Below are positions 35,745 to 44,430 of a DNA stretch of 64,000 nt, one piece after another. The stretch covers positions 248,001 to 312,000 of the forward strand of contig NZ_PDNU01000003.1 of NCBI RefSeq assembly GCF_002631185.1, in the 5' to 3' direction. Position 1 is the first letter of the stretch. Each line of letters opens with the position of its first letter. The translations under genes were made by a program, and so were the position numbers. The notes below the pieces were generated by a model. It saw only the letters and a program-made list of their open reading frames with translations, searched no databases and was not told the DNA's origin. This stretch comes from Teichococcus rhizosphaerae (GTDB lineage: Bacteria; Pseudomonadota; Alphaproteobacteria; Acetobacterales; Acetobacteraceae).

Positions 35745-36590
35745 TCAGCCCTCGCCGCGGGCGCGGCTGACGGCGGCGATGCCCTCCTGCACCACCTCGC
35801 GCAGCTTCGGCTGCAGGTGGGGGTTGCCGGCCACCACATGGCCGTTGGCGTAGCAGTCGCCGCCCTCGGGGTCGGTCGCGTAGCCGCCCGCCTCCTTCAG
35901 GATGATCAGCCCGGCGGCGATGTCCCACTTCGCCATGCCCAGCTCCCAGTAGCCCTCGTAGCGGCCGGCGGCGGTCCAGCAGAGGTCGAGTGCCGCGGAA
36001 CCCATGCGGCGGACGCCCGCCACCTGCGGCATCAGCCTGGCCAGCGTGGCGGAGAACTCGGCCTTGCGCTGCACCTTGGCGAAGGGGATGCCGGTGGCGA
36101 AGACGGCCGAGAGCATGTCGCGCCGGCCGGAGACGCGCAGGCGGCGGTCGTTGAGGAAGGCGCCATTGCCCTTCTCGGCCCAGAACAGCTCGTCGGCCGC
36201 CGGGTTGTAGACCACGCCGGCGACGACCTCGCTGGTGGTTTCCGTCAGCCGCTTCTCGATGCCGATGGAGATGGCCCAGTGCGGGATGCCGTGCAGGAAG
36301 TTGGTGGTGCCGTCCAGCGGGTCGATCACCCAGCGCCATTCCCAGTCCTCCGAGCCGCTCTCGCCCTGCTCCTCGCCCAGGAAGGCGAAGTTGGGGCGGG
36401 CGCGGCCGAGCTCGGCGCGCAGCGTCTCCTCGGCGCGGAGGTCGGCCTGGGACACGAAGTCGCCCGGACCCTTCATGCTGACCTGCAGCTGCTCCACCTC
36501 GCCGAAATCGCGCAGCAGGCGGCGGCCCGCCTTCTGGGCGGCGGCCACGACGACGTTGAGGGCGGGGGAAAGGCGGGCGGATGCGGCCAC
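35745..36590 (-). CDS. suhB: Inositol monophosphatase family protein (SuhB-like)
   Basis: The 281-residue Mg2+-dependent phosphatase shows the three metal-site motifs: LGEEQG, DPLDGTTNFLHG and WDIAAGLIILKEAGG. The start is GTG at 36590. SuhB-like proteins dephosphorylate inositol phosphates and can affect rRNA antitermination; which applies here is not determinable. It lies 140 bp downstream of efp and 125 bp upstream of the motor-like operon, on the same strand. This neighbourhood (efp, suhB, MotA/MotB-like) recurs in alphaproteobacteria to my knowledge. Confidence 0.9.
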   Translation of the reverse strand: MAASARLSPALNVVVAAAQKAGRRLLRDFGEVEQLQVSMKGPGDFVSQADLRAEETLRAELGRARPNFAFLGEEQGESGSEDWEWRWVIDPLDGTTNFLHGIPHWAISIGIEKRLTETTSEVVAGVVYNPAADELFWAEKGNGAFLNDRRLRVSGRRDMLSAVFATGIPFAKVQRKAEFSATLARLMPQVAGVRRMGSAALDLCWTAAGRYEGYWELGMAKWDIAAGLIILKEAGGYATDPEGGDCYANGHVVAGNPHLQPKLREVVQEGIAAVSRARGEG

Positions 36591-36730
36591 GGCGGGGGAA
36601 CTCCGGAAAACGGGAGGCGCTGCTCCACGAAGGGGAGGAGGTCCCCTTCGCGTCTCATCGGCCAGGGCACGCGGCCCTGGCCCCGCCGGCGGCCCCGGGC
36701 AGCGCGGGGCCGGCGGCGGGCGGCGGGCGT

Positions 36731-37297
36731 TCAGCCCTTGGCGCGCTCGACGTAGGAGGCGTCCTCGGTCTTCACCACGATCTTCTCGCCGGCGGTGACG
36801 AAGGGCGGCACCATGGTCTTGACGCCGTTGGACAGCAGGGCCGGCTTGTAGGAGGAGGAGGCGGTCTGCCCCTTCACCACCGGGTCGGCCTCGGCCACCT
36901 CCAGCGTCACGGTCTGCGGCAGCTCCATGGCCACCGGGTCGCCCTCGATCAGCTTGACGGAGACGGTCATGTTCTCCGCCAGGAAGGGCAGGCGGTCGCC
37001 CAGGATGGCGGCGGGCACGATGGTCTGCTCGAAGGTCTCGGGGTCCATCAGCACCAGGTTCTCGCCGTCGGCGTAGGAGTAGGTGAACTCCTTGTCCTCG
37101 GTCATCAGGCGCTCGACGGTGTCGGCGGTGCGCCAGCGGTCGTCCTTCTTGGTGCCGGTCTTGATGTCGCGCATCTCGACCTGGATGAAGGCGCCGCCCT
37201 TGCCCGGGGTGATGATCTGGATCTTCAGCACGGTCCAGCGACGGCCCTCGTACTCGATGACCTGACCGGGGCGCATCTGGTTGGCCTGCTGCTTCAT
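36731..37297 (-). CDS. efp: Elongation factor P
   Basis: The 188-residue three-domain factor rescues ribosomes stalled at polyproline stretches. The KOW-like N-terminal domain contains the loop TPGKGGAFIQVE with K33, the residue lysylated by EpmA/B in many bacteria; the downstream OB domains include LYPTVTLEV-like (LPQTVTLEVAEADPVVKGQTASSS) and the signature PALLSNGVKTMVPPFV. The start at 37297 (MKQQANQMRPG) is chosen by homology. EpmA/EpmB genes are not in the window. Confidence 0.96.
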   Translation of the reverse strand: MKQQANQMRPGQVIEYEGRRWTVLKIQIITPGKGGAFIQVEMRDIKTGTKKDDRWRTADTVERLMTEDKEFTYSYADGENLVLMDPETFEQTIVPAAILGDRLPFLAENMTVSVKLIEGDPVAMELPQTVTLEVAEADPVVKGQTASSSYKPALLSNGVKTMVPPFVTAGEKIVVKTEDASYVERAKG

Positions 37298-37466
37298 GGG
37301 CTTGGCACCTGCTTCATCGGGCTGAAGGAACGATTGGGCATGGCGCATCGCCGCCACAGCCCGGGCGGCGCGCGTTTAGCCTTCCGCGCAGACGGAAGCA
37401 ACCTTGGCGGCGGGCCGGCGCGGCGCGGGGCAGGGTCGCGGCGGGCGCGGCGGTGAAGGCCGCCGC

Positions 37467-38759
37467 TCAGTGCGCCACATGGCCGAACAGCGCGGTCAGC
37501 AGCATGAACAGCGCGCCCCCCGCCAGGAACCCCACCAGCGTCCCGTTCACCCGCACGAACTGGAGGTCGCGGCCGACCCGCAGCTCGATCTTCTCCACCA
37601 CCGTCGCCGTGTCCCAGCGCGCCACCACGCCGGCGATGAAGTCGGCGAGCTGGCCCTGCGCCGCGCCGAGCGTGCCGCGCACCGCCTGCTGCGCCATGCG
37701 GTTCACCCGCTCCCGCGCCGCCGGGTCCTCTTCCAGGAGGGTGCCGACATTGGCGAACAACCCCTCCATCATCGCCGCCGCGCGGCCGTCGGGGGAAGCG
37801 GCGTCGGCGGCCAGGCTGCGCTTCAGGCGGCCCCAGACATCCATCAGCCAGGCCGCCACGGTGGGGTGGGAGACCGCGTCGCGCAGCGCGCGGCCGATGG
37901 CGGCGGCCCGCTCCGGGTCGGTCTCCAGCCGCTCGATCTCGGTGTTCAGCCAGGCCTCGAAGGCGATGCGCAGCGTGCTGTCGCCCGGCTGGGTGCGGTC
38001 CAGCTCCTGGTTGATGGTGCCGAGGATGCGGCGCGCCACGGCGGCGCCCGCAAGCCACCCCACCAGCGCGCCGCCCTCGGCCCGGACGCGGGCCTGGATG
38101 GCGGCGCGCAGGTCGTCCTCCTTGGCCGCCAGCAGCGCCTTGAGCTGCGCCAGCGCCAGGCCGAACACCGCCTGGTGCTGGCCGCCCGCCATCAGCGCCC
38201 GCAGCATGCGCGCCAGCAGCCGCGCGGCGCCGGGGCCGGAGACCATGCGCGGCAGGAGCCGCTGGATCAGCCGGCGGGCGCGGCCATCCTCCAGCGTGTT
38301 CAGCAGGGTGGGCAGGCTGGCGGCCAGCGCCTCGGCGGCGGGGCGGGCCGTGGCCGGGTCGGCCAGCACGCGGCGCAGCAGCCCCGCCACGTCCACCCGC
38401 GCCATCACCCGCTGCAGCTCGGCCTCGGTGAAGACGTGGTTGGCCACGAAGCGCCCGAGGCCGCGCCCCAGCCGCGCCTTCTGGTTGGGGATGATGGCGG
38501 TGTGCGGGATGGGCAGGCCGAGCGGCCGCCGGAACAGGGCGGTGACGGCGAACCAGTCGGCCAGCCCACCCACCAGCCCCGCCTTGGCCGAGGCCTGCAG
38601 CAGCTCGGCCCAGTAGCCCGGCGGCAGCTGGTAGGCGCCCAGCATCAGCGCCGCCATCAGCAGCAGCAGCCCCGTGGCGAAGCGCCTGTGGCGGATGAGG
38701 TTGCGGCGCAGCTCGGCATCGGGGTCGGGCGGCGCGGCAGCCGGCGGGAAGCCGTTCAA
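37467..38759 (-). CDS. DUF445 family membrane protein
   Basis: The protein has about 430 residues. A short N-terminal region precedes a transmembrane helix (TGLLLLMAALMLGAYQL), then the DUF445 signature GLVGGLADWFAVTALFRRPLGLPIPHTAIIP, a long helical, charged middle that is probably periplasmic or cytoplasmic, and a C-terminal helix (GTLVGFLAGGALFMLLTALF). Function unknown; family members are envelope proteins. The start is uncertain: no ATG fits, and TTG at 38759 gives the usual family length, though the frame is open upstream. It is divergent from the Zur-controlled zinc genes. Confidence 0.8.
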   Translation of the reverse strand: MNGFPPAAAPPDPDAELRRNLIRHRRFATGLLLLMAALMLGAYQLPPGYWAELLQASAKAGLVGGLADWFAVTALFRRPLGLPIPHTAIIPNQKARLGRGLGRFVANHVFTEAELQRVMARVDVAGLLRRVLADPATARPAAEALAASLPTLLNTLEDGRARRLIQRLLPRMVSGPGAARLLARMLRALMAGGQHQAVFGLALAQLKALLAAKEDDLRAAIQARVRAEGGALVGWLAGAAVARRILGTINQELDRTQPGDSTLRIAFEAWLNTEIERLETDPERAAAIGRALRDAVSHPTVAAWLMDVWGRLKRSLAADAASPDGRAAAMMEGLFANVGTLLEEDPAARERVNRMAQQAVRGTLGAAQGQLADFIAGVVARWDTATVVEKIELRVGRDLQFVRVNGTLVGFLAGGALFMLLTALFGHVAH

Positions 38760-38944
38760 CGGGGCGCGTTCCAGGGAGGGGGAAACCGGGGAAGGGGCTC
38801 TGGAGGAGGCTTTGGCGGGAGGGGCGTGACGGGCATCGCTCCCGAAGGTAGTGCGCCGCGCCGCCGGGCGGGAGGCGGGGCGGCGCACAATCCGCGCGGG
38901 CCGGCGGCACAGCCGGGCGGAGGTGCTTGCCTGCCGGAGAGAAA

Positions 38945-38961
38945 ATGTTATTTCATAACAT
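38945..38961 (+). promoter_or_regulatory. Zur box upstream of the zinc uptake genes
   Basis: The perfect palindrome ATGTTAT-TTC-ATAACAT (38945-38961), preceded by GAAA, matches the Zur consensus (AATGTTATANNATAACATT-type). It stands out sharply from its GC-rich surroundings. A TTGCCT at 38927-38932 could be the -35 with the -10 inside the box, so zinc-loaded Zur would block transcription of the downstream znuCB genes. Confidence 0.85.
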
Positions 38962-39081
38962 ATGGCGATCACCCCGACCGACCCTCTGGCCCTGTCCTCA
39001 GGAGCCCTGGCACGCCTCGCCCTGGCGGCGCTGCTGCTGGCGCTGCTGTGGGGCGGCGTGTTCTGGGCCCTTTCGGCGTGA
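38962..39081 (+). CDS. Small predicted membrane protein at the head of the znu operon (39 aa)
   Basis: The 39-residue reading frame begins MAITPTDPLALSSGALARLA and continues into one strongly hydrophobic helix (LALAALLLALLWGGVFWAL). Its ATG directly abuts the Zur box, leaving almost no 5' leader, and its TGA overlaps an in-frame GTG of znuC (GTGA at 39078-39081). The position between operator and znuC and the coupling to it support expression, but there is no Shine-Dalgarno and no family I recognise. It could alternatively be leader sequence only. Confidence 0.45.
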   Translation: MAITPTDPLALSSGALARLALAALLLALLWGGVFWALSA

Positions 39082-39104
39082 ACGGGCGGCAGGAACGGGG
39101 CGGC

Positions 39105-39860
39105 ATGAGCCAGGCGGACGGCATCACCCTCACCGACCTGACGCTGACGCATGGGCGGCGGCCGGCGGTGCACCACATCTCGGGCCATTTCGCGCCGGGC
39201 AGCCTGACGGCCATCGTCGGGCCCAACGGCGCCGGCAAGTCCACCCTGCTGCGCGCCATCGCCGGGCTGCACCCGGCGCGGGAGGGCGGGCTGCGCGCGC
39301 CGCGCCACGCCATCGCGCTGCTGCCGCAGGCGGCGGCGCTGGACCGCGCCTTCCCGATCTCCTGCCTCGACGTGGTGATGTTCGGCCACTGGGCGCGCGC
39401 CGGGGCCTTCCGCGCGCTGCGCCCGGCCGAGAAGCGGGCGGCGCGGGAGGCGCTGGGCGCCGTCGGGCTGGAAGGCTTCGAGGGGCGCCCGGTGGGCAGC
39501 CTTTCCACCGGCCAGTTCCAGCGCGTGCTGTTCGCGCGGCTGCTGGTGCAGGACGCGCCGGTGATCCTGCTGGACGAGCCGTTCAACGCCGTCGATTCGC
39601 GCACGGCGGCCGACCTGCTGGCGCTGGTGCACCGCTGGCATGGCGAGGGCCGCACCATCCTGGCCGTGCTGCACGACCTGGATCTGGTGCGCCAGCAATT
39701 CCCCCGCACCCTGCTGCTGGCGCGCGAGCCCGTCGCCTGGGGGCCGACCGCCGAGGTGCTGACCGCCGCCAACCGCCTCAAGGCCCGCATGATGGCCGAG
39801 GAATGGGACGCGGAGGCGGAGCCTTGCGCGGCCGGCCCGGGCACGCGCAGCGCGGCCTGA
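39105..39860 (+). CDS. znuC: Zinc ABC transporter ATP-binding protein ZnuC
   Basis: The 251-residue ATPase of the metal ABC importer has Walker A GPNGAGKST, the signature LSTGQFQR, Walker B VILLDEPF and the switch His in VLHDLD. The Q-loop region reads LLPQAAALDR. The ATG at 39105 is chosen (AGGA upstream); an in-frame GTG at 39078 overlapping the preceding small ORF stop is an alternative. It overlaps znuB by one base. The Zur box and the partner permease support zinc over manganese. The binding protein ZnuA is not in the window. Confidence 0.93.
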   Translation: MSQADGITLTDLTLTHGRRPAVHHISGHFAPGSLTAIVGPNGAGKSTLLRAIAGLHPAREGGLRAPRHAIALLPQAAALDRAFPISCLDVVMFGHWARAGAFRALRPAEKRAAREALGAVGLEGFEGRPVGSLSTGQFQRVLFARLLVQDAPVILLDEPFNAVDSRTAADLLALVHRWHGEGRTILAVLHDLDLVRQQFPRTLLLAREPVAWGPTAEVLTAANRLKARMMAEEWDAEAEPCAAGPGTRSAA

Positions 39861-40741
39861 TGCCTGAACTCTCCCTGTACGACCTTTTCTGGGCTCCTTT
39901 CGCCGAGTTCGGCTTCCTGCGCCGGGCGCTGGTGGGCTGCCTGGCTCTGTCGCTGGCCGCGCCGCCGCTCGGCGTCTTCCTGGTGCTGCGGCGGATGAGC
40001 CTCACGGCCGACGTGCTGGCGCATGGCATCCTCCCCGGCATCGCCGCCGGCTTCCTGGTGGCGGGGCTTTCCGTCACCGCCATGTCGGTCGGCGGGCTGC
40101 TGGCTGGGCTGGTGGTGGCGGTGGGGGCGGGGGCCATCTCCCGCGCCACCGGCGGGCGGGAGGATGCGGCGCTGGCCGCGCTCTACCTGCTGGCCCTGGC
40201 GCTCGGCGTCACGCTGATCTCCACCCGCGCCGGCTCGGTGGAGCTGTCCCACCTGCTGTTCGGCAGCGTGCTGGGGGTGGACGACCCGGCGCTCTACATG
40301 ATGGCCGGCATCGCCAGCCTGACGCTGCTGGCGCTTTCCTTCGCCTGGCGGCCGCTGGTGCTGGAATGCTTCGACCCGGGCTTCGCCGCCGCGGCGCGGG
40401 CGCGGGGCGGGCTGTGGCACCTGCTGTTCCTGGTGCTGGTGGTGCTGAACGTGCTGGCCGCCTTCCAGGCGCTGGGCACGCTGATGGCGGTGGGGCTGAT
40501 GATGCTGCCCGCCGTGGCGGCCCGCCACTGGGGCCGCAGCGTGGGCGGCATGGCCTATGCGGCGGTGGGCATCGCGCTCGCCTCCAGTCTCAGTGGGCTG
40601 CTGCTTTCCTACCACCTCGACCTGCCGACGGGGCCGGCCATCGTGCTGGTGGCGGGCGGCGCCTGGGTGGTCTCCGCCCTGGCCGGGCCGGTGGACGGCA
40701 TCCTGCCCCGCCTGCTGCGCCGCCCGCACCTGACCGGCTGA
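39860..40741 (+). CDS. znuB: Zinc ABC transporter permease ZnuB
   Basis: The 293-residue permease of the ABC-3 (metal) family has about eight to nine helices. Family segments include RRMSLTADVLAHGILPGIAAGF, the ELSHLLFGSVLGV region and LGTLMAVGLMMLPAVAARHW. It forms the membrane channel for Zn2+ with ZnuC, whose stop it overlaps (TGATG). It ends ten bases before the convergent ExoD gene. Confidence 0.93.
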   Translation: MPELSLYDLFWAPFAEFGFLRRALVGCLALSLAAPPLGVFLVLRRMSLTADVLAHGILPGIAAGFLVAGLSVTAMSVGGLLAGLVVAVGAGAISRATGGREDAALAALYLLALALGVTLISTRAGSVELSHLLFGSVLGVDDPALYMMAGIASLTLLALSFAWRPLVLECFDPGFAAAARARGGLWHLLFLVLVVLNVLAAFQALGTLMAVGLMMLPAVAARHWGRSVGGMAYAAVGIALASSLSGLLLSYHLDLPTGPAIVLVAGGAWVVSALAGPVDGILPRLLRRPHLTG

Positions 40742-40750
40742 GCGGGCGCC

Positions 40751-41359
40751 TCAGAACAGGAAGAGGCCCGCGAGGCTGCCCGCCAGGGCGAGGCTCAGCC
40801 CATAGCCCAGCAGGGCCATCAGCCCGTCATTGGAGGCCAGCGCCAGGGCGAAGACGCTGATCACGCCGGCCACGATGCTGGTGGTGAAGGGCACCATCTC
40901 CATGGGCGGCATCAGCAGCGCCAGCAGCAGGCAGGCCAGCGCGATGAGCCGCGTGCCGATGCCCTGCGTCAGCAGGATCAGGCGCGGCTTCAGCACGCGG
41001 TCGACCAGCCGGGCGGGCGGGCGGAGGAAGCGGAGCGCCTGGTGCACCCGGCGGCAGGGCACGCTGCGCCCCGTCACCGCCCGCGGCACCCAGAATTCCC
41101 GCCGGCCCAGCAGCATCTGCCCGCAGATGGCGACGATGATCACCGCCATCACCGTGGGCAGGCCGATGATGCCGGACAGCGGCGAGACCACGATGATCGC
41201 CGGCAGCAGCAGCAGCGCGCCGAAGGAGCGCTGCCCGATCTCGTTCAGGATCGCCTGGCCGGACACCGTCTCGGCATGGGCGCAGGCCTCCTCGATGCAG
41301 TCGAGCAGGCCGCCGAGGTTGCAGGGCGGCGGCCGGGGCGCGGTGGGGCGCCGCCGCAT
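40751..41359 (-). CDS. exoD: ExoD-like exopolysaccharide synthesis protein
   Basis: The 202-residue protein has several membrane helices and matches the ExoD family, first described in Sinorhizobium as needed for exopolysaccharide production and alkaline tolerance. Typical segments are GQRSFGALLLLPAIIVVSPLSGI, ICGQMLLGRREFWVP and LPPMEMVPFTTSI (LMPPMEMVPFTTS). I chose ATG 41359 because the frame upstream is Arg/Pro-rich and unlikely coding; other in-frame ATGs lie further upstream. The molecular function is not established for the family. Confidence 0.87.
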   Translation of the reverse strand: MRRRPTAPRPPPCNLGGLLDCIEEACAHAETVSGQAILNEIGQRSFGALLLLPAIIVVSPLSGIIGLPTVMAVIIVAICGQMLLGRREFWVPRAVTGRSVPCRRVHQALRFLRPPARLVDRVLKPRLILLTQGIGTRLIALACLLLALLMPPMEMVPFTTSIVAGVISVFALALASNDGLMALLGYGLSLALAGSLAGLFLF

Positions 41360-41540
41360 GGTGCCCTGGAAGGCCCGTGCGATGACGTCGCGGCTGAGGC
41401 CGGGACGGCGGAGCTCAAAGCGGCCTGCCGGCGGGCTCGCGGATTGGCTGGGGGATCGACCCTGGCCGCCGCCGGCCGCCTCTCGCCCCATCCGCACGCC
41501 CATGCCACGCTTTTTCCCATCCGATTCGAAAGGATTGCCC

Positions 41541-41921
41541 ATGACCGGGACGAACGCGCCCATCCGCCGCCTGGCCGAGGAGGAACGCCTTTGCGGCGCC
41601 ACCGTTGCCAATGGCCTCGTCTTCCTGGCCGGACAGGTGGCCGACGACGTCTCGCTCGACGCCGAGGGCCAGACCGCCGACATCCTGGCCCAGATCGACG
41701 CGCTGCTGGCCGAGGCCGGCACGGACAAGCGCGCCCTGCTGCAGGTGAACATCGTGCTGGCCGACATCGCCGACGCCCCGGCCATGAACCGCGCCTGGGA
41801 CCGATGGCTGGACCCGGCGCACAAGCCGGCGCGCATGACCATTCAGGGGGCGCTGGTCGATTCGCGCTGGAAGGTGGAGATCACCGGCGTGGCGCTGGCG
41901 CCGCAACCGGCGAAAACCTGA
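41541..41921 (+). CDS. RidA/YjgF/TdcF family protein
   Basis: The 126-residue trimeric-type protein belongs to the Rid family. Rid proteins hydrolyse reactive enamines/imines formed by PLP enzymes, though many subfamilies have other roles. Visible are NGLVFLAGQVADD, the oligomerisation segment ILAQIDALLAEAGTDKRALLQVNIVLADI, and the C-terminal VEITGVALAP. The RidA arginine that binds the carboxylate is not in its usual R-x-x-V context (ARMTIQGALVD), so it may be a RidA-like subgroup. It follows an AAAGGA. Confidence 0.82.
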   Translation: MTGTNAPIRRLAEEERLCGATVANGLVFLAGQVADDVSLDAEGQTADILAQIDALLAEAGTDKRALLQVNIVLADIADAPAMNRAWDRWLDPAHKPARMTIQGALVDSRWKVEITGVALAPQPAKT

Positions 41922-42093
41922 AGCCTGACCGCACCGGCCGCTTGCGTGCGAATCGCGGAAATGTGAACCTGAACGCGGCCGTAAGGAACATGGCGGGCCC
42001 GGGGGAGCGATGGGCGCCGTGCCGCCATTCCGCGGCCCCGCTTCCGCCGCAATCCTTGGCCAGGCTTGCATCTTCCAGACAGAGAACCGCGTG

Positions 42094-43125
42094 ATGCCTG
42101 TCCCGGCGATTCCCGCCTCCGCCCCTTCCGCCCCGGCTCCCGCCGGAGGGGCCGCCTTCTGGCGTGGCAAGCGGGTGCTGGTGACGGGTGGCGCGGGCTT
42201 TCTCGGCAGCGGGCTGTGCCATGCGCTGGCCGGCCTCGGCGCCAGCGTCACGGCGCTCGACGCCATGCTGCCCGATGGCGGCGCCAGCCGCGCCAACCTG
42301 GCCGGCAGCGGCATCCCCCTGGTGGAGGCGGACCTGCGGGAGGCCGACCTCGCGCCGCATGTCGAGGGGCTGGACGTGCTGTTCAACATGGCCGCCCAGA
42401 CCAGCCATGCCGGCAGCATGGCCGACCCCTTCACCGACCTCGCCATCAACGCCACGGCGCAGCTCCGCCTTATCGGCGCCTTGCGCGCCGGGGCGCCGGG
42501 CGCGGTGGTGGTGCACGCCTCCACCCGCCAGTTCTACGGCCGCCCGCAATACCTGCCGGTGGATGAGCGGCATCCGCTCAACCCGCCCGACGCCAATGGC
42601 GTCTCCAAGCTGGCCGGCGAGCAGTACTGGCTGATGGAAGGCCGGGTGCATGGCCGCCCCGTGGTCTCGCTGCGGCTGACCAACTGCTACGGGCCCCGGC
42701 TGCGGGTGAAGGATGCGCGGCAGACCTTCCTGGGCATCTGGTTCCGCCGCCTGCTGGAGGGCGAGCCCTTCGAGGTGTGGGGCGGCGCGCAGCTCCGCGA
42801 CCTCGCCTATCTGGACGACGTGGTGGCGGCCTTCCTGCTGGCGGCGGAGAACCCCGCCTGCGCCGGCCGCGCCTTCAACCTGGGCGGCGCCAGCCCGGTC
42901 TCGCTGGCCGGGCTGGCCGAGGCCGCCATCGCCGCCAATGGCGGCCAGGGGCGCTACGTCACGCGGGAATTCCCCGCCGACCGCGCGCCCATCGACATCG
43001 GCAGCTTCCACGCCGACGACACGAGCTTCCGCAGCGCGACCGGATGGGCCCCGGCCGTGACCCTGCCGGAGGGGCTGCGCCGCAGCCTCGACTGGTTCCG
43101 CCCGCGTCTCAACGATTATCTCTGA
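42094..43125 (+). CDS. NAD-dependent sugar-nucleotide epimerase/dehydratase with Asn in place of catalytic Tyr
   Basis: The 343-residue extended SDR has the NAD-binding G32-G-A-G-F-L-G38 motif and the Ser/Thr region HASTRQFYG. At the position of the catalytic YxxxK the sequence reads N168-G-V-S-K172, so the tyrosine is replaced by Asn. The rest of the nucleotide-sugar domain (LRLTNCYGPR, LAYLDDVVAAFLLA) looks intact. ATG 42094 is preferred. It is 29 bp upstream of a DegT-type aminotransferase, so the pair probably builds a modified sugar nucleotide for a surface glycan. The exact sugar is unknown. Confidence 0.85.
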   Translation: MPVPAIPASAPSAPAPAGGAAFWRGKRVLVTGGAGFLGSGLCHALAGLGASVTALDAMLPDGGASRANLAGSGIPLVEADLREADLAPHVEGLDVLFNMAAQTSHAGSMADPFTDLAINATAQLRLIGALRAGAPGAVVVHASTRQFYGRPQYLPVDERHPLNPPDANGVSKLAGEQYWLMEGRVHGRPVVSLRLTNCYGPRLRVKDARQTFLGIWFRRLLEGEPFEVWGGAQLRDLAYLDDVVAAFLLAAENPACAGRAFNLGGASPVSLAGLAEAAIAANGGQGRYVTREFPADRAPIDIGSFHADDTSFRSATGWAPAVTLPEGLRRSLDWFRPRLNDYL

Positions 43126-43154
43126 CTGGCGATACGCTCCAAGGAGAAGGGCAG

Positions 43155-44291
43155 ATGGACATGCCCGTGATCACCGTTCCGCAGGCCGACCCGGGCGCCG
43201 CCTACCGCGCCCATCAGCCGGCGATCGACGCGGCGCTCTCGCGCGCCCTCAGCTCCGGCTGGTACATCCTGGGCGCCGAATGCGCCGCCTTCGAGCGGGA
43301 ATTCGCCGAATGGGCGGGGCTTTCCCGCGCGGTGGGATGCGCCAACGGCACGGACGCGCTGATGCTGATCCTGCGCGGCCTCGGCATCGGCCCCGGCATG
43401 AGCGTGGCGACTGTCTCGCACACCGCCGTCGCCACCGTGGCGGCGATCGAGATGGTGGGCGCCACGCCGCTGCTGCTCGACATCGACCCCGACACCTTCA
43501 CCATGGACCCCGACGAGCTGGCCGCCGTGCTGGAGGACCCGCCGCCGGGCCTGCCGCCGATCCGCGCCGTCATCCCCGTCCATCTCTACGGCCAGGGCTG
43601 CGACATGGCGCGCATCATGGCCGCCTGCCGCGCGGCGGGGGTGCATGTGATCGAGGACTGCGCCCAGGCGCATGGCGCGATGCAGGCGGGCCGCATGCTC
43701 GGCACCTTCGGCGATGCCGCGGCCTACAGCCTCTACCCCACCAAGAACCTGGCGGCGCTGGGCGATGCCGGCATCCTGGCCACGGATGACGAGGCCCTGG
43801 CCGAGCGCATCTCCGCCATCCGGCAATATGGCTGGAAGCACCGCTACCTGTCGGACAGCATCGGCGTGAACAGCCGGCTGGACGAGATCCAGGCGGCCGT
43901 GCTGCGGGTGCGCCTGCCGCTGCTGGCCGCCGCCAATGCCCGCCGCCAGTCCATCGCCGCCGCCTATGACGCGGCGCTGGCCGGCACCGCCCTGGCCGCG
44001 CCGCACCGCCGGGCCGGCGACATCCATGTGTTCCACCAGTATGTGGTGCGCAGCCCGGAGCGCGACGAGCTGGCGGCGCGGCTGCGGGCGCAGGGCGTGG
44101 CCACCGGCATCCACTACCCGGTGCCGGTGCACCAGCAGGAGGCCTATCGCGGCCGCACCCCCACCGGCCCCGCCGGCTGCGCCGAAACGGAGATGGCCAG
44201 CCGCGAGGTGCTCAGCCTGCCCATCTACCCGGAGCTGACCGACGCGCAGGTGGAGACGGTCTGCGCCGCGCTGCGCGTCGCCGCCGGCTGA
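43155..44291 (+). CDS. DegT/DnrJ/EryC1/StrS-family PLP sugar aminotransferase
   Basis: The 378-residue fold-type I enzyme transfers an amino group to a keto sugar nucleotide. The PLP lysine is K197 in YPTKNLAALGDAG, the PLP-ring Asp is D168 in VIEDCAQAHGA, and the NGTDAL phosphate-binding loop lies near residue 64. It follows AAGGAGAAGG. With the epimerase upstream it forms a two-gene sugar-modification unit. The substrate cannot be assigned. Confidence 0.92.
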   Translation: MDMPVITVPQADPGAAYRAHQPAIDAALSRALSSGWYILGAECAAFEREFAEWAGLSRAVGCANGTDALMLILRGLGIGPGMSVATVSHTAVATVAAIEMVGATPLLLDIDPDTFTMDPDELAAVLEDPPPGLPPIRAVIPVHLYGQGCDMARIMAACRAAGVHVIEDCAQAHGAMQAGRMLGTFGDAAAYSLYPTKNLAALGDAGILATDDEALAERISAIRQYGWKHRYLSDSIGVNSRLDEIQAAVLRVRLPLLAAANARRQSIAAAYDAALAGTALAAPHRRAGDIHVFHQYVVRSPERDELAARLRAQGVATGIHYPVPVHQQEAYRGRTPTGPAGCAETEMASREVLSLPIYPELTDAQVETVCAALRVAAG

Positions 44292-44430
44292 GGCGGGCGC
44301 GGGGAGCGCGGGGCGGAAGCGAGCCCGGCATGGCGGGCGGGGGAGGGGTGCGGGGGAAGTCATTCCCCCGCTCCGGGCGGGGGCGCTATACAGCGCGCCT
44401 TCGCTCACCCTGGTGGATAACAACCCCCCG

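Noticed and set aside
44292-44430. Riboswitch or attenuator before the FAD dehydrogenase gene
   Set aside because: The 139-bp gap has only G-rich runs and no conserved aptamer-like pairing that I can identify.
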